A program made the translations under genes and the position numbers. From Gentiana macrophylla (lineage: Eukaryota > Streptophyta > Magnoliopsida > Gentianales > Gentianaceae), in NCBI GenBank assembly GCA_026214975.1, contig CM047810.1:38743280-38807279 (forward strand): DNA of 64,000 nucleotides, read 5' to 3'. This document shows, in pieces, positions 25,485-37,200 of this stretch. The notes beneath the pieces were generated by a model. It made no database searches, had not been told where the DNA came from, and saw nothing but the letters and a program-made list of their open reading frames with translations. Each line of letters opens with the position of its first letter. The stretch's first letter is position 1.

Positions 25485-27584
25485 AATTTCAGATGCGGTG
25501 GAGATGATTCCTTCAAAGCGCACCAATGAGCTTCAACATTTGATTCAAATTCCATGGCTCCCAAGTCTTGCCTACCAAATTCAGTTGATGACTTTGAAGC
25601 TAAAAGTGTTACTGCATATCGTAATATTGGAGCTGAATATGAAGATGCAAATACAATCAAGACTCTGATTACTAGTTCTCAAGTGGTGCCCATTAACCCA
25701 TTCATCTTGGAGTTGATAAATCCCAACTCGTTGTTTACTAGTTTAATTAACAAAGGCAGCTTAGAATGTGGTACCGAATTCAACAATGCAAATGGAGAAA
25801 CGACCTCATGAAGAATTCTTTTGGAGATTCAAGATATCGATTTTGTTGTTGGTAAGATACTAATGCTCAATTTTGATCCTGGTGGTGCTAAGACCAACGA
25901 TCCATCCGGAGAACTGCGGCAAGCTTTATTGGCCAAAAATGAAAGAATAGAACATAATGCTGATAGTGTGAAGAGGCAAGCAGAAGACTTAAAAGGGAAA
26001 GGTTGTGCTACAAAACCTATAGTTCAAATGCAATCCAAAGAGCTAATGTCAACAACAGGGTTAGTTGAGATTGGCATGCCTTTACAAGATCTTGTGTCTT
26101 ACAAGCTTGATGACCAATATAAGGTTAGAAGGTCAAATATGGCAATCGGTTTTGGTGTGGTCATGAGTCCATTTCCAGGTGGAAATATAAGCTTGACAAA
26201 TCTAATCTTTAATGAGTGTATGTGTTTTAGTTATTTTGCTGCTAAGATTTTATCATTCTTAATTGATCCGGGTGGAGATCCGTGTATTGCGAGATTTGGA
26301 AAGTTTGAAAATTACCCCTTTCTTAACTACAACATATTATGGGACCGCATCAGTTTGCGAAATATAGTTGCAACAGAAGCCGCGTCGATTTGGAGCTCCA
26401 ATGCCATCAAAGGACATGGTGATCGGAGTTTTCACATGATGATTAAGGACTTGGCAACTGAGAGAAAATTACTCTATTTGTTTATGAGGCTTGGGAACCC
26501 AGTTGATAATTTGATTCGCTTTATGTGGGGATATGCTTACACCAATGTTGTTGTTGAGACAAGCAGAGGCTATGTGTGTGCTGTGAAAGTGGTAAACAAG
26601 TACCGAGGAGCTGTGAAGTTCAACCCAACAATAGGACATCAACTCGCACTCAGATCCTACAACTCAAGCTTACACCATGTATTTTGCAGTGGCTCTAATG
26701 ATTGAAGGATGGGCCAACGAAGGCCTACACCCCTTTTGTGCAGTCTATGCATCCTTCTTACTGATTTACTTATGGCCAAGAAATGTGTGATTCAACCTTG
26801 TGGGAGTTGTTTACGAGATTTGCAATGGGCGAATCGGCTTTTTGGTGTAGAAAGTTTTGTGCATTGGAATGTCTCTGATGTTATGTCTATGGAATGCTTA
26901 ATGAACACAGTGGCGATGGCTCCTCCAGATGAAACTAATTTAGGCCTAATGGTTGTGTTCGTAAACGACATACGGAATGAAGGAAGAATGTATTGTGGCT
27001 TTTCAGAAAAGCAAGTTTATGTTGGTATGTTCCTTCACCAATTGGCTAAAAATCGAATAGATGAATCACAAAAGTTCACAAATGTTTACGTGAAAAATCT
27101 TTTGGTGACTACCATACATGATGATCTGCACAGAATTTTAAGAAATTATGGTTCCATCACCAATGTAGTTGTTATAAAATATGCAAATGGGACATTTGGG
27201 TGCTTTGACCTTGATGCTGCAAGTGTACAAGCTGTTCGACTTTCATGTGGCATATTTGTTTCCTGGTGTGATCTTCCAACGGATACCGGCCTCGATCTAG
27301 CTCGTGGACGAGCTATTCCAAGGGAAGGTTGGAATGATGAGAACATAAATATGGAAATGAAGTTCATTATGGCTAAGATACGTGTTGTTACAATCTCATC
27401 ACGTTTGAACATTTTATTCAAGAATGGTCAATTTATGGAGACTTTGAAATTGTTCCATAAGGTGGTGAATGGACTTGACCCACCAATGGATCTTGATAGT
27501 GCTTGCTCGTGGATCTTTATGAGTTCGCTCGTGGACGAGCTTTTGAGGAGGAGGGATGGAGATGATGTAGCACATCCAAGCTAA
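25485..27584 (+). pseudogene. Continuation of the Gag frame with captured host sequence
   Basis: The Gag frame stays open to a TAA at 27582-27584, just inside the 3' LTR. It is interrupted only by TGA codons at 25527, 25809 and 26703, plus the one at 25482 ending Gag. From about 27007 to 27250 it reads EKQVYVGMFL, FTNVYVKNLLVTTIHDDLH and NYGSITNVVVIKYANGTF. This is the RRM2-RRM3 linker and start of RRM3 of a poly(A)-binding protein. A later piece, LNILFKNGQFMETLKLFHKV, is PPR-like but weak. The rest (about 25820-26990) is not recognised. No pol domain is present. Function, if any, is unknown. Confidence 0.7.
27541..27562 (+). promoter_or_regulatory. Polypurine tract
   Basis: GAGGAGGAGGGATGGAGA immediately precedes the 3' LTR (TGATGTAG at 27563). 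This is the expected plus-strand priming site. Confidence 0.8.
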
Positions 27585-27807
27585 TTAATAGTATTTTATT
27601 ATGTTTTAATTAATTAATAGTTATATGGGCTTTTTAAGTAGGTTTTCACCTAAATGGGCTTTTTAGCCTCTGTAAATAGTCTAAGTCTTTCTAATGTTAG
27701 CGATTATGTAATCTTGATATTGAATCATATTCTCTTTGAGAATGATATTTTCTTTGAGCTTGGATTAGCTCGTGGTTTTACCCCTTTATTGTAGATCTTC
27801 TACATCA
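27563..27807 (+). repeat. 3' LTR of the gag-only element
   Basis: 245 bp, identical to the 5' LTR except at 27672, and followed by the CTTAT target duplication. Confidence 0.93.
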
Positions 27808-27812
27808 CTTAT

Positions 27813-28079
27813 GACGAGGGTCGAACTGAGCCTCGCCACATGTCATCTTTATATTGATTAAGCATTAAATGAAGACAGAGAAAATATAACATTAATGGTC
27901 AGGAGCCCCACTTCATGCCTAAGGGCGGACCTAAACCCCAGGTGGGAGATCGGTCTCGTCTGCTCCTTAGACCACCGCAGGTTGGCTAGGTCGCAACGGA
28001 GCTGGACCGGTGCAGTTCGGGCCATGACGGCCTGAGGGCTCGACGCAGGTCGGCCAGAGCCTCCCTTATCCGATATTAG
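27813..28079. other. Interrupted host repeat, middle part
   Basis: Non-coding continuation of the sequence interrupted at 24346, ending in the CCTAC target site of the next insertion. The sequence is GC-richer than its surroundings. No gene was recognised. Confidence 0.4.
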
Positions 28080-28084
28080 CCTAC

Positions 28085-29903
28085 TGTTGGAAAGGTGTCC
28101 TAAACCCAATCGGGTTGGACCGGATCCGACCGGGTCGGGTCGTTTACAGTCTATTTAGTTCATGTAATAACTTTATTATGATTAATAAAAGCACTTATAT
28201 TATTATATATGTTGTTTATCTTCATATTATTTGTTGTATATATATAGTAACGCCCTAGTATCAATCATGATAGAGAAACCATGATAGTGATTATGGTTGA
28301 TGAGATCTCTAATCACTATAACAAGGTTGGTACTTAAATGTCTCTAGTCTTACATATTATCAAATGGGACATTGATAGTATAATCGACTAAAGACGTATT
28401 GGATGTCTTCTATCTTTTAGAAGATAGGGATAGATCTCGTCTATCGAAGTGTAGGGACACTTGACCGTATGTGGGCGTGTATTAGAGAATGTGTACGTTA
28501 GGTGACTCACTTACATTAAGTGTCACACTATGTGGCGGTTGTGTAATTATCCTTTTGACCGAGTCTTCATGGCATCACGGTGTGGATTGTCATGCTTTGA
28601 CACTATTGAGATTTCTCCTAACCACGGGCGATCATGCGGTAGTGATTGGGTATGATATTGAAGCATCGCGGAGTATACATGATTGGTCGTCCGGGAATCG
28701 CGTATCCTATGATTGGGATCGAATATCCGAAATGGCCTTCTTATAAGGAATGTCTAGCTCTCGAGAATCTTTGCAAAGTGGGAGTAAATGTGTTATTCCG
28801 AGAGAGCATGATATCCAGATTATAAGATACGATCCTTAATGTATTGACACTCGAGATACGATCGTATGGATATTATTATAGCGATAGGATTGTAAGTTTA
28901 CCCGGTAACTGCTTCACATGAAAGGTAGTAGTCATTGCTTTTGACTCTTCCGATGATTGGGGTCACGGTGTGTTGCTAGACGCTATCCCGTGATCGTTAG
29001 GTGTGAAGGGCATTTTAGTAAATTGCACTTTGTGTCTACGGCCAACATATTCGGAAGCCTATCGGGTCACACACATATGAACATCGAGTCGGAATTAAAA
29101 TGCGGTTATAGTTGATAACCAAATAAGGAAAGTTTATCTCTAGACTATAAAGGTTATAGTGGTAAATTAATATGGTGGTATTTATTTATTATGAATAAAT
29201 AAAATACAAGATATTAATTATATACAAATTATATTAATTAAAGAATATTCCGGAAGTCAATTAGTTGACTAATGGGGCGCCATTCTTGAGTGTGTAAGAT
29301 ACACTTGGATTGTGCACTTTAATTAATAAGATTGCCATAATATTAATGTAAGATATTAATTGATTTTGAAAAAAATAGATTTATGGTAATAAGATAATTA
29401 TAATCAATATAAGATATTGGCAAAATAAATTATAATTAAAGAGATAAATCAATCTAGTTGATTTTCCTTATTTTATTGGAAAAATGTTTTCTTCTCCTCC
29501 ACACATCATATGGGGCACCACCTCCTCTATATAAAGGAAGTTGGTGTCAAGCTCTTTTGGACATCACAATTGCAAGAGTTCATAATTCTTGTGTAAAATA
29601 GAGAGCCTTCCATAGTGAGTTTGTGAGGGAAGAAAAGGTCCGGTCTAGCAGCCGGAGTTTTTCTGATAGCAATCCAAGGAGGATTCCGGCAAGGGGTTCG
29701 TGAGGATTAGCGATAGAGGCCGGACGCGTGGACGGCTTGCGCATTGAACTACTCTCCGTTGGCGGTCAAAGCGACGATCTAGTAGATCATCTAAGGTATA
29801 ACCGTCAAACTACTTAACGTGTTTATTGCATTAAACGAAGAACGATCTAGAAAAGGAAATCAAATTTTAAATTCCGCTGCGTTAAACTAGTGATTTCCTA
29901 ACA
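28085..29903 (+). mobile_element. Solo Copia LTR with target duplication
   Basis: A single 1819-bp LTR from TGTTGGAAAGGTGTCC to GATTTCCTAACA, flanked by CCTAC at 28080-28084 and 29904-29908. No internal sequence is present, so it is the product of recombination between two LTRs of one element. It is very close to the LTRs at 33483 and 41114. ORFs within it (for example 28489-28746) are non-coding artefacts. Confidence 0.92.
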
Positions 29904-29908
29904 CCTAC

Positions 29909-30054
29909 GTGCTTAAAATACGAGATAATTATGGGAAGATCCTAAATATCCTTTACCCATTATAACTTTGATCCTATCATTCAAAACACCATGATTATCT
30001 CCTAAAATCAAGAGGATTGACACGTACAAATCCTTAAAGGATACGAAATAGAGT
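29909..30054. other. Interrupted host repeat
   Basis: About 145 bp of host sequence between the solo LTR and the next Copia element. It ends in the AGAGT target site (30050-30054). Nothing recognisable is present. Confidence 0.5.
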
Positions 30055-30441
30055 TGTGGAAATATTACTCCTCAATGACTCGGCTTCTTTGAGGCTTCAC
30101 AGGTACTTTCAGCAGGTGCTCAAAGATTCTGAGCCTTAGGATTTCGTGCATAATATTTTGTACACTTTATTTAATTATAAACGACATATTAATTGTGATA
30201 CATATAAACAATTAATATGTCAAACTCTAGTTTACTTTATGTCATAGACACAATTAATATGTCATAGACATAGCTTTTACTTTTACTTTTGCATGCTTGC
30301 CGCCCACATCTAAATACTCAAGTGGCACGCCCAAGCTAGTGCTAGTCTCTCTCAATTGTATCTATTTATACACCTCTCATATCAATGAATAAGATAAGTT
30401 GAAGTTTACTCTTGTGTTAACACATTCTCAAACTCTCTTCA
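30055..30441 (+). repeat. 5' LTR of the small Copia element
   Basis: 387 bp; CTATTTATACACC at about 30361-30373 is a candidate TATA box. It is followed at once by the primer binding site. Confidence 0.9.
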
Positions 30442-30500
30442 TGGTAGCAGAGCCATTTGTGTTCTAATTTTTTCCGCTGCAAAACTCATATTTCTGAAGA

Positions 30501-31400
30501 ATGTCTTCCACATCCGACATTACTTCAACCTCAATGAGACTCTCGACCTCACCGGTGGGAGTCTTGACAACTCCTCTTCTTATACAAATCATAGACTTGA
30601 TGGTAACAACTATCTGTTATGGTCAAGGTCATGAAAATGTACATTTCTGGACAAAGTAAGATGGGATACTTATGCGGAACAAAACACTGCTGAAACCCGA
30701 ACCACAGGTTTGAAGCATGGGACACAACAAATAATCAACTCATGACCATCCTCACGAGGTCAATGACAAAAGAGATAAGTGAAAACTTTATGATGTATGA
30801 TATCGCCAAAGAAATGCAGGATAATGCCGAGATCTTTACTCCAAGAAGGATAATACATCCGAGGTATATGAACTAGAAGCTCAGATTCAAACTTGCAGGC
30901 AGGGGATATGCTCAGAACTCAATATTTCAATCAACTATCTAAGGCTTGGCAACACTTAGATATGTTAGAAACTCACTCATGGAATGATGTCAAAGATCTT
31001 TGCTCTTTATAAAGACATCATAGAAAAGAAGAGAGTATTCGGTTCCTCACTGGGATCGAATCCTACTCTTGATGATGTTAGGGAAGAATTCTTGCCACCA
31101 AACCTCTTCCAATCTCAAATCCATGTTTGCCGAGGTCAAACATGAAGAAAGTAGGAGGAAAGTCATGCTTCAAAATCCACTCACCGACAACCCTACTGAA
31201 GGTCTTTGCCTGTGTTGCCGGGAAGGGCTGCGAGAGTTCTTTGAGACATACTGAGGAAGCCTCACCGAGAAAGCTGGAAAAGCGTTACGTGATCACCGCA
31301 AACGCACAAATCACACCAAGGACAATCTATTTGGAAGCTCCATGGCAAGCCTAACTCCTCAAAAACCTCAAAAACTATCGGGAAAGTCAAGGCGAGACAC
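30501..31400 (+). pseudogene. Copia gag remnant
   Basis: ATG at 30501 starts MSSTSDITSTSM, and a shifted frame continues LDGNNYLLWS, the usual start of Copia UBN2-type Gag. Frameshifts and stops are frequent. Nothing clearly coding remains past about 31400. Confidence 0.6.
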
Positions 31401-31659
31401 ATCGGTGAGGAGGAGAATGACAACCGATGAATGCTCGGTTTCTTGCATTCAAAGCCTTCTGAATCAACAAAAGGAAGGTAGTCACTCTCTTGATGTTGCT
31501 ACTCATACTCATACTGAGTAAATTCTACTCTTCCCTTAGCAATGAAACATGGATTGTTGATTAGGGCATCCTCCCATATGACTAGTAATAAAAACCTTAT
31601 AACCAACTATATGCCTTGTCACCAAATTCACTATCAAATACACTTCGCCGATGGCACTA

Positions 31660-33003
31660 TTGACAAGTACAAAGCCGATTGGTAGCCGAGGGATTCACTC
31701 AAACTTATGGCATTGACTATAAAGAAACTTTTGCACCAAAGTGGCAAAGCTCAACACCTTGTCAGTACTAATTTCTCTAAATTTGTCCAACTTGACTAGC
31801 CTCTTCATCAATTGGATATCAAAAATGCTTTTCTAAATGGGGACCTTACTGAGGAGGTTTATATGACCATACCTCCTGGTTTTATCAATCCTCATACTCA
31901 AGGCAAGGTGTGCAAACTGAGGAAATCTCTATATGGCCTGAAGCAATCACCAAGGGCATGGTTTGGAAAATTAACAACTGTGGTCAAAGCTGCTGGATAT
32001 CACCAATGCAATTCTGATCACACTATGTTCATCAAGACAACCAACCAGAAGAGGTCTATTCTTATTGTCTATGTGGATGACATCATCCTTACTGGAGATG
32101 ACCCTGCTGAGATCCAACACTTGAAAGATTTGCTGGCAAAGGTATTTCAGGTTAAAGACTTGGGTTTACTTAAGTATTTTCTTGGCATGGAAGTAGCTAG
32201 AAACAGCAAAGGAATCTCAGTCTCCCAAAGGAAATATGTACTGGACCTGCTAAAAGAAACTGGCATGCTGGGGTGCAAACCTGCTGTATCCCCAGTAGAC
32301 CCCAGTCATACCCTGCTACATGGTGACATTGCTGTCAGAAAAGAACAATATCAAAGGCTTGTAGGCAAACTCATATACCTTTCTCACACAAGACCTGATA
32401 TTGCATATGGGGTCAGTCTGGTTAGTCAATTCATGCATTGCCCTACTGAGCACCATTGGGATGCAGTGAATAGGATACTGAGGTATTTAAAATCCACTCC
32501 TGGCCAAGGCCTACACTTCACCAAGTCTCACGATAGATCAATCAAGGTCTACACCGATGTCTTGATTGGCTGGATGTCACATTGACAGGAGGTCTACCAC
32601 GAGCTATTGCTCATATATATGGGGAACCAGGTTACTTGGAGGAGCAAGAAACAACCTCTTGTGTCAAGCGCGATCTTGAAGGCGAACTAAGGGCACTTGT
32701 ACTTGGCATTTGTGAAGCTCTATGGCTAAAAAGTCTTGGATCGAACTTCACAGAATCAGTATCGAACCTATCACACTCTGTTGTGATAATAATTCACCTT
32801 ATGCATGGCGAAGATCCAGTCCATCATGATAAAACCAAGCATGTGGACATTGTGATTTACTTTACGAAGGAGAAGATTGATGCCAAGATTATTCAACTCC
32901 AGTATGTTCCTCAAAGGTCGAATGCGATATTCTTACCAAGGCTATTCCACCTCTTATGTTCAAGAGACTTCAGTAGCAAACTAGGGCCGCATCAACATAT
33001 CTG
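31660..33003 (+). pseudogene. Copia reverse transcriptase/RNase H region
   Basis: The RT N-terminus is visible in a shifted frame (AEGFTQTYGIDYKETFAP). From 31812 a 257-codon ORF reads MDIKNAFLNGDLTEEVYM, LRKSLYGLKQSPRAWFGKL, IVYVDDIILTGDD (YVDD at 32070-32081), YFLGMEVARNSKGI and THTRPDIAYGVSLVSQF-type motifs. These are all typical of Copia RVT_2. The RNase H region is frame-shifted at about 32560-32590 and degraded, with CDNN-like and KHVDIVIYF remnants in 32582-33003. Confidence 0.85.
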
Positions 33004-33019
33004 ACCCGGTTTGAGAGGG

Positions 33020-33401
33020 TGTGGAAATATTACTCCTCAAGACTCGACTGCTTTGAGGCTTGACAGTACTCGGCAGGTGCTCAAAGATTCTGAGCCTTAG
33101 GATTTCGTGCATAATATTTTGTACACTTTATTTAATTATAAACGACATATTAATTGTGATACATATAAACAATTAATATGTCAAACTCTAGTTTACTTTA
33201 TGTCATAGACACAATTAATATGTCATAGACATAGCTTTTACTTTTACTTTTGCATGCTTGCCGCCCACATCTAAATACTCAAGTGGCCGCCCAAGCTAGT
33301 GCTAGTCTCTCTCAATTGTATCTATTTATACACCTCTCATATCAATGAATAAGATAAGTTGAAGTTTACTCTTGTGTTAACACATTCTCAAACTCTCTTC
33401 A
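33020..33401 (+). repeat. 3' LTR of the small Copia element
   Basis: 382 bp, preceded by TTTGAGAGGG (polypurine tract) and followed by the AGAGT target duplication. Confidence 0.9.
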
Positions 33402-33482
33402 AGAGTCCATAATGGACACGACACAGGCATGTCTATGACAAAACGTCCTTTATATAAACTATCCCAAGAACTACGAAGAGAC

Positions 33483-35287
33483 TGTTGGAAATGTGTCCTA
33501 AACCCAATCGGGTTGGACCGGATCCGACCGGGTCGGGTCGTTTACAGTCTATTTAGTTCATGTAATAACTTTATTATGATTAATAAAAGCACTTATGTTA
33601 TTATATATTGTTTATCTTCATATTATTTGTTGTGTATATATAGTAACGTCCCTAGTATCAATCATGATAGAGAAACCATGATAGTGATTATGGTTGATGA
33701 GATCTCTAATCACCATAATAAAGTTGGTACTTAAATGTCTACAGTCTTATGTATTATCAAATGGGACATTGATAGTATAATCAGACTAACACGTATTGGA
33801 TGTCTTCTATCTTTTAGAAGGTAGGGATAGATCTTGTCTATCGAAGTGTAGAGACACTTGACCGTGCGTGGGCGTGTATTAGGGAATCGTAAGTTAGGTG
33901 ACCCACTTACATTAAGTGTCACACTATGTGGCGGTTGTGTAATTATCCTTTTGACCGGAGTCTTCATGGCATCACGGTGTGGATTGTCATGCTTTGACAC
34001 TATTGAGATTTCTCCCAACCACGGGCGATCATGCGGTAGTGATTGGGTATGATATTGAAGCATCGCGGAGTATACATGATTGGTCGTCCGGGAATCGCGT
34101 ATCCTATGATTGGGATCGAATATCCGAAATGGCCTTCTTATAAAGAATGTCTAGCTCTCGAATCTTTGCAAAGTGGGAATAAATGTGTTATTCCGAGAGG
34201 CGTGATATCCGGATTATAAGATACGATCGTCAATGTATTGACACTCGTGATATGATCGTATGGATATTATTACAATGATAGGATTGTAAGTTACACGATA
34301 ATCGCTTCACATGAAAGGTAGTAGTCATTGCTTTTGACTCTTCCGATAATTGGGGTCACGGTGTGTTGCTGACGCTATCCGTGATCGTTAGGTATGAAGG
34401 GCATTTTAGTAAATTGCACTTTGTGTCTGCGACCAACATATTCGAAGTCTATTGGGTCACACACATATGAACATCGAGTCGGATTAAAATGCGGTTATAG
34501 TTGATAACCAAATAAGGAAAGTTTATCTCTAGATTATAAAGGTTATAGTGGTAAATTAATATGGTGGTATTTATTTATTATGAATAAAAAAAAATACAAG
34601 ATATTAATTATATACAAATTATATTAATTAAAGAATATTCCGGAAGTCAATTTGTTGACTAATGGGGCGCCACTTTTAAGTGTATGAGATACACTTGGAT
34701 TGTGCACTTTAATTAATAAAGATTGCCATAATATTAATATAAGATATTAATTGATTTTGAAAAATAGATTTATGGTAATAAGATAATTATAATCAATATA
34801 AGATATTGGCAAAATAAATTATAATTAAAGAGATAAATCAATCTAGTTGATTTTCCTTATTTTATTGGAAAAAGGTTTTCTTCTCCTCCACACAACATAT
34901 GGGCGCCACCTCCTATAAAAAAGGAAGTGGGTGTCAAGCTCTTTTATACATCACAATTGCAAGAGTTCATAATATTTGTGTAAAATAGAGAGCCTTCCAT
35001 AGTGAGTTTGTGAGGAAGAAAGGTCCGGTCTAGTAGCGGAGTTTTTCCGATAGCAATCAAGGAGGATTCCGGCGAGGGGTTCGTGTGGATTAGTGATAGA
35101 GGCCGGACACGTGGGCGGCTTGCGCGATGAACTACTCTCCGTTGGCGGTCAAAGCGACGATCTTATAGATCATCTGAGGTATAACCGTCAAACTACTTAA
35201 CGTGTTTATTGCATTAAACGAAGAATGATCTAGAAAAGGAAATCAAAATTTTAAATTCATTTGCGTTAAACTAGTGATTTCCTAACA
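33483..35287 (+). repeat. 5' LTR of the long Copia element
   Basis: It runs from TGTTGGAAATGTGTCC to GATTTCCTAACA and is very similar to 28085-29903 and 41114-42915. Many of the differences are single-base indels. ORFs inside (33429-34063) are artefacts. Confidence 0.92.
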
Positions 35288-35579
35288 AAGTGGTATCGAG
35301 AGGCGACTTGAGCTTAAGCAATAAGCATAATTTAAATGCGTAGTATTTAATTGATAGATGCAAGATTTAAATCACGAAACGTTAAAACAAAAACAAAAAA
35401 TTAGGGGCGGCGGCGGCGGTGGTCCTAGGGCTGCCGTCTGTCGACTGTCATTTTCCAATGGGGGAGATCGACCCTTTTTGTTTTGTGATATTTATTGTGC
35501 ATTGATATCTCGTTTGTTTAGTTGTGTCATATGGCCAACCAATGGTTCAAATAGTTTGGACCATTTAGGGAAACCATAT

Positions 35580-35945
35580 AGCATATTAGCTTTCCAAATT
35601 TTGATTTGGAATGAGCCAGTCCTTTACAAATATTTGATTTGGAATAGGCTTGGCCTGAGCCACTTCAAAATTTTGATTTTGGAAAGTGGCAGCCTAAACC
35701 AAAACTATTTGGCCTTTCCAAATATTTGATTTGGAATAGGCTGGCCCTTTCCAAATATTTGATTTGGAATAGGCTTAGCTGCAGCCACTTCCAAAATTTT
35801 GATTTTGGAAAGTGGCGAGCCTGAACTAAAATAATTTGGCCTTTCCAAATATTTGATTTTTGAATAGGCTGGTTTCTTTCCAAATATTTGATTTGGAATA
35901 GCTTGCGCGCTGCCACATCCAAAATTTTGATTTTGGAAAGTAATG
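35580..35945 (+). repeat. Leader repeats with hairpin potential
   Basis: Three units of about 126 bp lie in the untranslated leader of the long Copia element. Each contains CCAAATATTTGATTTGG and CCAAAATTTTGATTTTGG. These are near-palindromes able to fold into short stems, joined by AATAGGCT/GAGCC blocks. Confidence 0.75.
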
Positions 35946-37200
35946 AGCCTAAGCTAAATTTATTTTTGGAAAGGAAACAAATAGGAGACTTAGTAATTTT
36001 AATTTTGTTTTGAATGGTTCAAATTTAATTAAAATTGAAATCGATTTAAAATTAAATGTTAATTTTAATTTTCGATTAAATCATATAATTAATTAAAATT
36101 TATTTAATTATTTGATGTGATAAAATAAAGACGCATGAGTAGTTAAAATTAGAATTTAATCTTTTCATAAGATAAAATTGTATGGATGAGATGTGTAGAT
36201 ATAATGTGATTATATGACTCCGATTGATCGTGGATTTCGGCCAATAGGATAGATGAGAATGTTTTCTTTATGTTGGTTTTGAAAAAAAAATTCCTGAGCC
36301 GTTATGAAGAACGTGACCTAGTTTACTTTTTTGCAATTATCCCATTCCCGTTAGCTCCCCCCAAAGTGTGCGGCGGGTGTAATTATTTATTATGTAACAA
36401 GAATGGAGCAAGAAGTTAAAGACCAAGAAGAGATAAAGAACCCATTGGCGTCAAAAAATAAAGATCCTATTGGCGGTTGCGAGATACTTTAGTTTGTGAC
36501 CATGGTTTCATCGGTTTGTATTCGAAACCGCACTTTAGGTAAAGTCCATGATCATACCGGTTATTTTATGCGCGGAATGTTGTGTATGTTTTACTTTATA
36601 TGATATTGTAGTAATATGCACATAGTAGATGAGACCATAATTAAATCAAATTAATTAAGTGAATTAATTTAAAATTATACCCACACCAAAAATCAAGCCA
36701 AAATTGTCTCCCAATATTATAATGACGGTGAAGAGCCCTTGTTCGGATCCAACTGATTGGCCCTCGTCGGGAGTTGACCTACCACGGGTATATCGTTATT
36801 ATTGAGATATGATCGTTACGAGATCTCATGAATATTGGGTTATGACTCGACTAGAATCTTGCGGTGATTGGCCTCGTCGGGACCTCGATTTTAGAGACAA
36901 GGGGTTGACTATCACATAGAGATGTGAACGTCAAATAGTTGACTAGTCAACCACTTTGGGAGTTGCATGCGATCGACCGGAAGAGTACCTACACAATCGA
37001 AATTATCTCGGTTGATCGGCCTCTCGTCGGAATCGAGGTAACCGGATGGGATCCCACCACTAAATAATTAATTAAATTCTTGAAAGCCAATAGGGAATAG
37101 TTGGCTAGTGGGAGTAAAACCTTATAAAATTTTAAGTGCAAATTTAGGGTTTTTATACATGAGCTTTTACTTATTCTGTCTTTATTTATTGTTGTAGAAA
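35946..37200 (+). other. Rest of the Copia untranslated leader
   Basis: AT-rich sequence between the hairpin repeats and the gag ATG. GTCGGGA/TCGTCGG blocks recur at 36760-37040. No ORF is supported. Confidence 0.5.

Larger units (their letters stand above)
24347..27807 (+). mobile_element. Complete young gag-only LTR retrotransposon
   Basis: Two 245-bp LTRs (24347-24591 and 27563-27807) differ at one visible position (A at 24456, G at 27672). The element is flanked by a perfect 5-bp duplication, CTTAT, at 24342-24346 and 27808-27812. A tRNA-Met primer binding site and a purine-rich tract sit next to the LTRs. The 2.97-kb interior encodes Gag and then non-pol sequence in the same frame, including a poly(A)-binding-protein-like segment. 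It has no protease, RT, RNase H or integrase, so it must have moved using another element's enzymes. Gag type and 3' end (GTGGACGAGCTTTTGAGGAG) suggest Ty3/gypsy affinity. Confidence 0.92.
30055..33401 (+). mobile_element. Internally deleted Copia element, short LTRs
   Basis: LTRs lie at 30055-30441 (387 bp) and 33020-33401 (382 bp), starting TGTGGAAATATTACTCC and ending CTCTCTTCA. The target duplication AGAGT is present at 30050-30054 and 33402-33406. The primer binding site TGGTAGCAGAGCC follows the 5' LTR at 30442. The interior is only 2.6 kb. A degraded gag start joins a largely intact RT, while protease and integrase are missing. The two LTRs differ at about ten or more positions near their 5' ends, so this insertion is older than the one at 24347. 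Confidence 0.9.

Noticed and set aside
27400..27480. PPR repeat in the retrotransposon frame (LNILFKNGQFMETLKLFHKV)
   Set aside because: A single PPR-like stretch without adjacent repeats is too weak to call a captured PPR gene.
28489..28746. ORFs inside the Copia LTRs (also 33429-34063 and 41489-41851)
   Set aside because: They are read from non-coding LTR sequence, differ between copies because of indels, and show no domain.
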